Shown here one piece after another: positions 1 to 6,892 of a DNA stretch of 8,034 nt (the stretch's first letter is position 1; each line of letters begins with the position of its first letter). The DNA is taken from assembly GCA_036558265.1 (NCBI GenBank), contig DATBFY010000474.1:1-8034 (forward strand). Reading direction: 5' to 3'. This DNA is from RYN-433 sp036558265. GTDB lineage: Bacteria > Planctomycetota > Phycisphaerae > Tepidisphaerales > Tepidisphaeraceae. The notes under the pieces were generated by a model that saw only the letters and a list, made by a program, of their open reading frames with translations, made no database searches and was not told where the DNA came from. The translations under genes were made by a program, and so were the position numbers.

Positions 1-2
1 AC

Positions 3-851
3 CAGCTCGCCGCCAAGCTGCTGCCGCTGGAGCGCGACCTCGCCACCGAGCAACAGAAGAAGAAGACCGCCGACGAGGCCGTCGCCGGGCTCGACGCCAA
101 CAAGTCCGCCGCCGACACCACCTGGCAGGCGACCCAGGGCAAGACCCAGGAGCTCAAGCAGATGGTCGCCAAACTGGGCGACCAGTTGGGCGCCCAGACT
201 AAGCGCCTCGACGAGCTCACCAGGCAGGCCAACGACCTGCGCGCCAGGGCCGCCGACCAGTTCAGCAAGGCGGCCCAGAACAGCGCCCAGGCCGCCAGTG
301 ACGCCGCCAAGCTCGCGCAGCAGCTCGGGACCTGGTCGAACAACTTCCCCACCTCGCCCGAGAAGAAGGCCTGGGAACAGCTCCGCGCCACCTACAACAC
401 GAACATCTTCAAGCTCGCCGAAGCCCAGGCCGACAACGCGCTGGGCAACCTGCACGCCCGACACGCCAACCAGCTCGAGGCGCGGCAGCATCTTGCCGCG
501 GGCGTCGCCGACATCATGCAGAAGGCGGCTCTGACCGCCCCCGCCACCCTCGGCGTCGCCGCCGTCGACGCCGAGCACAAGAAGGCCGCCGACGCCGCCA
601 ACAAGGCCTACACCGACGCCGCCCAGAAGTTCCAGGACGTCTACCAGGTCGGCACGACCCCCAAGGACGTCAAGGACATCGCCCAGATCTCCCGCATGTA
701 CTCGCTCTACGCCCAGTACCTCAACGGCGACAAGGCGGCGATCGGCGAGGCCAAGAAGGTCTACCAGGAGGCGTTCAGCGACCGCAAGGACGACCCCTTC
801 GCCCGCTCGGTCCCCGCCGAGATCCGGGGCGAGGCGCCCAAGAAGGGGTAA
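3..851 (+). CDS. Alanine-rich coiled-coil protein, 3' part only
   Basis: The reading frame is open from the left edge to a TAA at 849-851. It gives 282 residues, and the true start lies outside the window. I do not recognise a family. The first 75 or so visible residues are rich in Ala, Gln, Lys, Glu and Asp with heptad-like spacing of Leu and Ala, as in a long coiled coil. A short break with Trp, Asn and Pro (WSNNFPTSPEKKAW) follows, then further Ala-rich helical stretches. Near the C-terminus, the segment with MYSLYAQYLNGDKAAI and YQEAF resembles a single TPR-like helical pair. The tail is basic and ends APKKG. No catalytic motif or membrane segment is visible. Third-position G/C bias is strong and consistent, which supports real coding. 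A structural or envelope-associated role is possible, but function is unknown. Confidence 0.8.
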   Translation, partial: QLAAKLLPLERDLATEQQKKKTADEAVAGLDANKSAADTTWQATQGKTQELKQMVAKLGDQLGAQTKRLDELTRQANDLRARAADQFSKAAQNSAQAASDAAKLAQQLGTWSNNFPTSPEKKAWEQLRATYNTNIFKLAEAQADNALGNLHARHANQLEARQHLAAGVADIMQKAALTAPATLGVAAVDAEHKKAADAANKAYTDAAQKFQDVYQVGTTPKDVKDIAQISRMYSLYAQYLNGDKAAIGEAKKVYQEAFSDRKDDPFARSVPAEIRGEAPKKG

Positions 852-875
852 GTGTGCGACGCAGCGGCGGGGGCC

Positions 876-903
876 TTGAATCGCGCCGCCGCCTCGCTAT
901 GTT
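876..903 (+). promoter_or_regulatory. Candidate sigma-70 promoter for the riboswitch leader
   Basis: TTGAAT at 876-881 and TATGTT at 898-903 are separated by 16 bases, each matching four of six consensus bases. Transcription would start near 910, about 35 bases before the aptamer. The match is modest and the only support besides sequence is position. An AT-richer stretch at 908-920 (GATAACAATTAA) could contain an alternative -10 element. Confidence 0.3.
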
Positions 904-946
904 CGTTCGATAACAATTAAGCCCACGGGCGGCTGTGAAGCCCGTC

Positions 947-1141
947 GGAGCCGGTGCCCACACCGGATCCGACGACGGGAAGGCGGTGAAATTCCGCCGC
1001 GGACGCGCCGCTGTGAGGGACTCTTGGTGGTCGCGGGACGCGCCACTGTCGGTAGCCGAAACGCCGATGGGAAGGCCGCTCGATCTGAAGCTCGCTTGCG
1101 CGAGTTTCACCACGTACGGTCCCAAGCCAGAAGACCGGTCC
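947..1141 (+). promoter_or_regulatory. Cobalamin (vitamin B12) riboswitch aptamer
   Basis: The conserved blocks of the cobalamin riboswitch appear in the right order and spacing. They are: a GGTGCC block at 953-958; GGGAAGGCGGTGAAATTCCGCC at 977-998, whose GGCGG/CCGCC arms form a hairpin; CGCCGCTGTGA at 1006-1016; the B12 box GCCACTG at 1042-1048; TGGGAAGG at 1068-1075; and the closing AGCCAGAAGACCGGTCC at 1125-1141. The closing stem can form between 947-955 and 1134-1141, pairing GGA with TCC and CCGGT with ACCGG around one bulged G. A variable arm at 1087-1108 forms a 9-bp hairpin containing one G-U pair. The family binds adenosyl-, methyl- or hydroxocobalamin and usually represses expression downstream. 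The target here should be the secreted-protein/pseudopilin pair starting at 1356. The 5' edge is approximate, since a 6-bp hairpin at 925-945 may also belong to the leader. Confidence 0.92.
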
Positions 1142-1308
1142 ATGGGCTCATGTGCGCCCGCCGCACGTTGCGGCGAGCGCGGTTCCGCTTCCATCGTCCT
1201 CGCGACACGGGACGGGCGGTCATGAGCCACCATCGCATTCCGCATCGCGCCGCGCGTTGCCACCCACACGTGCGGTCCGGCTCGCCCCCCTCCATCCCGC
1301 TGATCCCG
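1142..1308 (+). other. Leader between aptamer and expression platform
   Basis: This 167-base non-coding stretch joins the aptamer to the candidate expression platform. It contains a perfect 6-bp hairpin, GCCGCA (1160-1165) with TGCGGC (1169-1174), closed by a 3-base loop. No T-run follows it, so it does not look like an intrinsic terminator. A reading frame beginning at 1152 runs through here into the downstream gene, but it lacks a good ribosome binding site and crosses regulatory RNA. I read it as untranslated leader. I see nothing else in it. Confidence 0.5.
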
Positions 1309-1353
1309 GGGACTCTTCACCCCCGTGCCGCGCGAATCGGCACAAGGAGTCCC
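1309..1353 (+). promoter_or_regulatory. Candidate Shine-Dalgarno-sequestering hairpin (riboswitch expression platform)
   Basis: The Shine-Dalgarno AAGGAG at 1344-1349 sits 6 bases before the ATG at 1356. GGGACTCTT at 1309-1317 can pair with AGGAGTCCC at 1345-1353 over nine consecutive positions, eight Watson-Crick and one G-U, covering most of the ribosome site. Nested inside is a perfect 6-bp stem, GTGCCG (1325-1330) with CGGCAC (1338-1343). A competing hairpin, CGGGG (1307-1311) with CCCCG (1321-1325), would break both stems and leave ACTCTT in its loop. Two mutually exclusive folds at a ribosome site downstream of an aptamer suggest translational control. Which fold goes with bound cobalamin cannot be decided by eye. 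Confidence 0.55.
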
Positions 1354-1355
1354 GC

Positions 1356-2273
1356 ATGGTCCTGCGTTCTCTCGGATTGCGTTGCATTGCAATAACGGTT
1401 CTCTCGACCGCGCCCGCGCGCGCCGCCACGGTCTTCGCCGACTCTGTGCCCGCCGGCGGTTACACGATGGGCAACGTCTACGTCGCGTCGGGCGCGACTT
1501 ACGACGACACCGCCGCCGTCCTGGGCGCGCCGTCGCCGATCGTCGGCGCGGGCAGTGCCTACGCCGGTGTGCTCAGCCCGTTCAACGCCCACTATGAGAC
1601 GAGCGACCTCGTCGCGATCGGGCGCGGCGGCGCGCTCACGCTGCACCTCTCCTCGGCCGTTCCGGTGAGCACTGCCGGCCCCGAGATCGGCGTCTTCACC
1701 AGCGCCAGCTTCCTCGACCAAGACTATCCCAACGGCGCCGTGGCGAATCCCGCCCACACCGCCGCCTTCGCCGAGTACGGCGCCGAGCGCACCGCGGTGG
1801 TCGAGGTCGCGACCACGCCCGGCAACTTCGTCTCCCTGGGCCGTATCACCTTCGACAAGCCCGCCAACTATTACGCCAACGCGTCGGCACCGTACCAGTA
1901 TCCACCGCCGGCGAGCCCCGCCGTCGCGGATTTCGGCAAGCCCTTCACGGGCGATCTTGCGAGCCTCTCGGGCAGGACGTTTCCGCAGCTTCTGGCCGCG
2001 CTGGACGGCTCGGCGGGTGGAACGTGGATCGACGTCCCGACCGGACTGGGCCTCTCGCAGGTCAACTACGTCCGCTTCAGCGACCCGATGTGGCTCCTGG
2101 GCGACGGCACGCTGGCGGAGACGCGGACGAGCATTTACGACCCGACGTACGTAAAGCCGGCGGACCTGTTCATCGACGCCGTGGCGGGTGCGAACGTGCC
2201 CGAGCCGGTCGGCCCGGGCTTGCTCGCGATCATCAGCCTGCTCCGCCGCCGCCGCCGTGGCAGGGGGGGATAA
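1356..2273 (+). CDS. Secreted protein with PEP-CTERM-like tail, under B12 riboswitch
   Basis: This is a 305-residue exported protein. The ATG at 1356 is chosen because it has AAGGAG 6 bases upstream and gives a signal peptide at once: a hydrophobic N-terminus ending APARA, with likely cleavage after Ala23. The frame stays open upstream to 1152, but that part is riboswitch leader. The mature part is rich in Gly, Ala, Thr and Asp and looks like a beta-sandwich, with segments such as GGALTLHLSS (91-100), GPEIGVF (108-114), FVSLGRITF (158-166), ADFGKPFTG (191-199) and GSAGGTWIDV (218-227). The C-terminus has VPEP (281-284), a short hydrophobic run, then RRRRR. That is the layout of a PEP-CTERM signal, which exosortase systems cut to fix proteins at the cell surface. 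The hydrophobic run is only about 12 residues, shorter than usual. The stop codon touches the next start, so the two genes are probably co-translated. A role in binding or taking up cobalamin, or in replacing a B12-dependent activity, is inferred only from the riboswitch. Confidence 0.88.
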   Translation: MVLRSLGLRCIAITVLSTAPARAATVFADSVPAGGYTMGNVYVASGATYDDTAAVLGAPSPIVGAGSAYAGVLSPFNAHYETSDLVAIGRGGALTLHLSSAVPVSTAGPEIGVFTSASFLDQDYPNGAVANPAHTAAFAEYGAERTAVVEVATTPGNFVSLGRITFDKPANYYANASAPYQYPPPASPAVADFGKPFTGDLASLSGRTFPQLLAALDGSAGGTWIDVPTGLGLSQVNYVRFSDPMWLLGDGTLAETRTSIYDPTYVKPADLFIDAVAGANVPEPVGPGLLAIISLLRRRRRGRGG

Positions 2274-3017
2274 ATGCGCGGGCAAGCACGCCATCGCGGG
2301 TTCACGCTGGTCGAATTGCTGGTGGTCATCGGCGTGATCGCGGTCTTGATCGGTCTGCTGCTGCCCGCGCTCTCGTCGGCGCGGGAATCGGCCAAGGGGG
2401 TGCAGTGCCTGTCGAGCCTGCGGCAGCTCGCGATCGCGGCCCAGCGGTACGCGGTCGAGCACCACGGCTCGTACCCGATCGCCTATTACTCGGCGTCGGA
2501 CGCCGATTTCGCCTATGGCTACAACTGGGACTTCACGCTGGTGCTCGACAAGGCGAGCGGTCAGCGGAGGGTGCGGCCGGGGTTGCTGTGGGGCGGTGAA
2601 GGAGAGGCGGCGGTGCAGCAGTGCCCGTCGTTCGACGGCCGCTCGAACACGCTGATGGACCCGTACACCGGGTACAACTACAACACGAGTTACATCGGCC
2701 ACGGTGATCTGGAACTGGTCGTCGCGCCTGCAAAGGTGTCGCAGGTAAAATCACCCTCGACGACGGCATTGTTCGGCGACGGACAATGGGCCAACGGCGC
2801 CAACAAGTTCATGCGGTCGCCGCGGCCGTCGCCGTCGGATGCCAACCTGGCCTCGCGCCAGACGGGGACGCAGGGCTTCCGGCACCGAGGGCGGACGAAC
2901 GTCGCGTTCGCTGATGGACACGCCGAGCCGCGCGGGGAGCGTTTCACCGCCGGGCTGACGTTGCCGGCGGGGACGGGGTTCCTGGGCGATGACAACTTGA
3001 TATATGGAGGGGAGTGA
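2274..3017 (+). CDS. DUF1559-like type II pseudopilin (H-X9-DG protein)
   Basis: This 247-residue protein begins with a classic prepilin signal. A short basic leader is followed by GFTLVELLVVIGVIAVLIGL, with cleavage expected between Gly9 and Phe10 and the conserved Glu at position 5 of the mature form (Glu14). The hydrophobic helix runs to about residue 30 and continues into the amphipathic SARESAKGVQCLSSLRQL. Near the C-terminus His204 is followed after nine residues by Asp214-Gly215, the H-X9-DG motif abundant in planctomycete pseudopilins. Two cysteines (45 and 117) could pair. The ATG directly follows the previous TAA, and the G-rich run at 2263-2270 supplies the ribosome site, so translation is likely coupled. 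Such proteins are processed by a prepilin peptidase and sit in the inner membrane or a type II secretion-like fibre. None of that machinery is in the window. Shared riboswitch control with the secreted protein suggests a joint surface role. Confidence 0.9.
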   Translation: MRGQARHRGFTLVELLVVIGVIAVLIGLLLPALSSARESAKGVQCLSSLRQLAIAAQRYAVEHHGSYPIAYYSASDADFAYGYNWDFTLVLDKASGQRRVRPGLLWGGEGEAAVQQCPSFDGRSNTLMDPYTGYNYNTSYIGHGDLELVVAPAKVSQVKSPSTTALFGDGQWANGANKFMRSPRPSPSDANLASRQTGTQGFRHRGRTNVAFADGHAEPRGERFTAGLTLPAGTGFLGDDNLIYGGE

Positions 3018-3121
3018 TTGAGGAGACGGGCCGGAGATTCGTGGCTGCGCTGGGTCGCTCGCGCTCCCCGGCACTTGGCCCGCGGTTTGGTGGATGCGCT
3101 GCGGGCGGATAAAATCCGCCT

Positions 3122-3152
3122 CGCGGGTGTGTAGGTCCCCGCGCCCCTTTTT
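3122..3152 (+). terminator. Possible intrinsic terminator before the MoxR gene
   Basis: CGCGGG (3122-3127) pairs perfectly with CCCGCG (3138-3143) around a 10-base loop. CCCC and then TTTTT (3148-3152) follow. The stem is short and the T-run is set four bases away, so this is a modest terminator. It could end the riboswitch-controlled transcript. An overlapping hairpin upstream (GCGGGCGGAT at 3101-3110 with ATCCGCC and CGC at 3114-3124, one bulged T) uses 3122-3124 as well, so the two exclude each other. Confidence 0.35.
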
Positions 3153-3161
3153 GAGGACGAC

Positions 3162-4094
3162 GTGCCCGACCCGCTATTCGACCGCCTGCGCGAGAACATC
3201 GGCTCCGTATTCTTCGGCCACGCCAAGGCCGTGGACCAGCTATTGATCGGTCTCCTCGCGCGGGGGCACGTGCTGATCGAAGACGTGCCAGGTGTGGGCA
3301 AGACGGTGTTGGCGCGGTCGCTGGCGCGGTCGGTCTCCTGCAAGTTCTCGCGGGTGCAGTTGACGCCCGACCTCTTGCCCAGCGACGTGCTGGGGGTCTC
3401 GGTCTACAACAACGACACGCACAATTTCGAGTTCAAGCCGGGGCCGATCTTCGCCAACATCGTGCTGGCGGACGAGATCAACCGCACGACGCCGCGGACG
3501 CAATCGGCGCTGTTGGAGGCGATGGCCGAGGAGACGATCTCGGTCGAGAACCAGACGTATCCGCTGCAACGGCCGTTCATGGTCGTGGCGACGCAGAACC
3601 CGTTCGAGTTCGAGGGCACGTATTACCTGCCGGAGAACCAACTCGACCGGTTCCTGCTGCGGATCAGCGTGGGTTACCCTGACCGGGCCAGCGAGCACCG
3701 CATCCTGTCGCTCCAACCGGGGCGAACGCGGCTTGAGGACTTAAAGCCGGTGACGACGGCGGCCGAGGTCGTGGCGATGCAGGATCGCGTGCCGCAGACG
3801 CGACTGGACGCCACGATCCTGGATTACATCATCGACCTTGCCGAGGCGACGCGGAACCACGAGCAGTTGCACCTGGGGATCTCGCCGCGCGGGTCGCTGG
3901 CGTTGACGGCGGCGGCGCAGGCGAGCGCGGTGCTCAACGGGCGGGATTACGTGATCCCCGACGACGTGAAGCAACTGGTGATCCCGGTCTGCGCGCACCG
4001 GGTGATCAGCAAAAGCTACCTGCATAACGGGGACGCGGATTCGACCGGGCGGATCCTACGGACAATTCTGGACCAGGTGCCGACGCCGCGGTAG
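3162..4094 (+). CDS. MoxR-family AAA+ ATPase
   Basis: This 310-residue protein is a full-length MoxR-type AAA+ ATPase. Visible motifs are Walker A DVPGVGKT (41-48), Walker B IVLADE (100-105) followed by the family's INRTTPRTQSALLEAMAE block (106-123), sensor 1 around Asn146 in VVATQNP, and the sensor-2 region GISPRGSLAL in the C-terminal lid domain. MoxR ATPases act as chaperone-like partners of von Willebrand A domain proteins, helping metal insertion, complex maturation or stress and envelope functions. The start is a GTG at 3162 with GAGGA at 3153-3157, a rather short 4-base spacing. No earlier start gives a better site, and the conserved fold begins straight after it. In most bacteria a DUF58 gene follows immediately. 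Here the next gene is convergent on the other strand, so any partner must lie elsewhere. The 145-base gap and possible terminator upstream make membership of the riboswitch transcript uncertain. Confidence 0.95.
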   Translation: MPDPLFDRLRENIGSVFFGHAKAVDQLLIGLLARGHVLIEDVPGVGKTVLARSLARSVSCKFSRVQLTPDLLPSDVLGVSVYNNDTHNFEFKPGPIFANIVLADEINRTTPRTQSALLEAMAEETISVENQTYPLQRPFMVVATQNPFEFEGTYYLPENQLDRFLLRISVGYPDRASEHRILSLQPGRTRLEDLKPVTTAAEVVAMQDRVPQTRLDATILDYIIDLAEATRNHEQLHLGISPRGSLALTAAAQASAVLNGRDYVIPDDVKQLVIPVCAHRVISKSYLHNGDADSTGRILRTILDQVPTPR

Positions 4095-4131
4095 GCGCGC
4101 CACCCGCGCTTCACGCCGATCTCTGGACCAG
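4067..4131 (+). repeat. 10-base direct repeat at the MoxR gene end
   Basis: TCTGGACCAG occurs at 4067-4076, inside the last MoxR codons, and again at 4122-4131 in the gap before the convergent gene. Each copy contains the odd palindrome CTGG-A-CCAG, and each is followed within about 20 bases by CCGCGG. It may be a worn duplication of the gene end or chance. Confidence 0.4.
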
Positions 4132-4153
4132 TTTGCCCCCTGTTGACCGCGGC

Positions 4154-4846
4154 TTATCCGACTCCGGCCGTGCGCGGGCGGCGCGCCGCCGCCACCGCCG
4201 CGGTGGCCGCACGTGACAAGAGGTCGCGGACTTCCTCGTCCGTCGTGGCGGCGAAGTCTTCGTACCAGACGCCGACCGCATAGAACGGGTCCGGCGTGAG
4301 GGCGCACACGATTTCGTCCACCTCGCTGCGGAACTCCTCACAGGTCTCAGGCGAAGCTGCGGGCACGGCGATGACGATCTTCCTCGGCGCAATCCGCCGC
4401 AGCGCCTCGGCCGCGGCGCGCATCGTCGCGCCGGTCGCCAGGCCGTCATCGACGAGGATCACAACTTTGTTCCTCACGTCGGGCGGCGGTCGGTCGCCAC
4501 GATACGCCCGCTCGCGCCGCCTCAGTTCGGCCAGCTCGCGCGCGGCGACCTCATCGATCCGGCGAGGCGCGATCCGCAGGCCGCGAAGGATCGAGTCGTT
4601 GAGCACGCGGACGCCTCCGCTGGCGATCGCGCCCATGGCCAGTTCCTCGTGCCCCGGCACGCCGAGCTTGCGCACCAGGAATACGTCGAGGGGGGTGTCC
4701 AGTGCCTGCGCGACCTCGTAGCCGACGGGCACCCCGCCGCGCGGCAACGCCAGCACGATCACGTCGCCGTCGCGCCCGCGGTAATGCATGAGATGGGAAG
4801 CGAGGACCTGTCCCGCCTCCCGACGATTCGCAAATCGTTGGGGCAT
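4154..4846 (-). CDS. Predicted phosphoribosyltransferase (COG1926 type)
   Basis: This 230-residue protein has the type I phosphoribosyltransferase fold. The PRPP-binding loop VVILVDDGLATGATM (128-142) contains the two acidic residues followed by the Gly/Thr-rich turn. An earlier loop, ALPRGGVPVG (33-42), fits the pyrophosphate-contacting site. The stretch KLGVPGHEELAMGAIA (60-75) is typical of the COG1926 group of predicted phosphoribosyltransferases, whose substrate is generally not established. The extra C-terminal region is Ala- and Arg-rich. The ATG at 4846-4844 has GGAGG at 4858-4854 with 7-base spacing, which supports this start. The gene lies 140 bases downstream of rpoD on the same strand, but a strong terminator separates them, so it is probably expressed independently. 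It converges on the MoxR gene with 59 bases between their stops. Purine or pyrimidine salvage is possible but unproven. Confidence 0.9.
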   Translation of the reverse strand: MPQRFANRREAGQVLASHLMHYRGRDGDVIVLALPRGGVPVGYEVAQALDTPLDVFLVRKLGVPGHEELAMGAIASGGVRVLNDSILRGLRIAPRRIDEVAARELAELRRRERAYRGDRPPPDVRNKVVILVDDGLATGATMRAAAEALRRIAPRKIVIAVPAASPETCEEFRSEVDEIVCALTPDPFYAVGVWYEDFAATTDEEVRDLLSRAATAAVAAARRPRTAGVG

Positions 4847-4853
4847 GGCAGCA

Positions 4854-4871
4854 CCTCCGGTGGTACGGAGG
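4854..4871 (-). promoter_or_regulatory. Hairpin overlapping the phosphoribosyltransferase ribosome site
   Basis: CCTCCG (4854-4859) pairs perfectly with CGGAGG (4866-4871) around a 6-base loop. In the minus-strand mRNA the GGAGG Shine-Dalgarno (4858-4854) is the 3' arm of this stem, so the ribosome site can be hidden. At 6 bp, mostly G-C, it could hold translation low or respond to another factor. Confidence 0.4.
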
Positions 4872-4920
4872 ATGCAAACGGGACGCCAATGGTCGGTTCT
4901 TTACCCCTCGTCTCCGCGCC

Positions 4921-4958
4921 AGAAATGAAAAGTGGCGTGGTCGGATGACCACGCCACT
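4921..4958 (-). terminator. Intrinsic terminator downstream of rpoD
   Basis: A perfect 12-bp inverted repeat, AGTGGCGTGGTC (4931-4942) with GACCACGCCACT (4947-4958), encloses a 4-base loop. Read on the minus strand, the stem is followed by TTTCATTTCT. It begins 29 bases after the rpoD stop, the expected place for the end of the dnaG-rpoD transcript. On the plus strand no T-run follows the stem, so it should act in the minus direction only. Confidence 0.88.
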
Positions 4959-4986
4959 GATTGCGATAATCTAATCGTTTTTCCGT

Positions 4987-6777
<1,791 letters not shown>

Positions 6778-6892
6778 AAACCTCTTCCTGACTCGGCACG
6801 ACGCTCACACGACGGATCGCGGGCCGACCAGGCCAAGACCCCGGGGAAGTTCCCGGTCCCTGCAACGTGGCGGCTTGTTGCGCGATCCCGCA

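Noticed and set aside
864..892. GCGGCGG/CCGCCGC hairpin after the first gene as an intrinsic terminator.
   Set aside because: The loop is 15 bases and no T-run follows, so it is not convincing as a terminator.
950..970. A perfect CCGGTG/CACCGG hairpin at 951-966 as a separate regulatory element.
   Set aside because: Its left arm is needed for the closing stem of the cobalamin aptamer, so it is more likely an alternative pairing within the riboswitch.
1152..1355. An upstream extension of the secreted protein by 68 residues.
   Set aside because: It would remove the signal peptide from the N-terminus, has no good ribosome site, and crosses riboswitch leader. The ATG at 1356 has a strong site.
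1317..2702. A 461-codon open frame on the minus strand, opposite the secreted-protein and pseudopilin genes.
   Set aside because: Arg-rich, domain-free shadow of the well-supported plus-strand genes; its 5' part overlaps the pseudopilin signal region.
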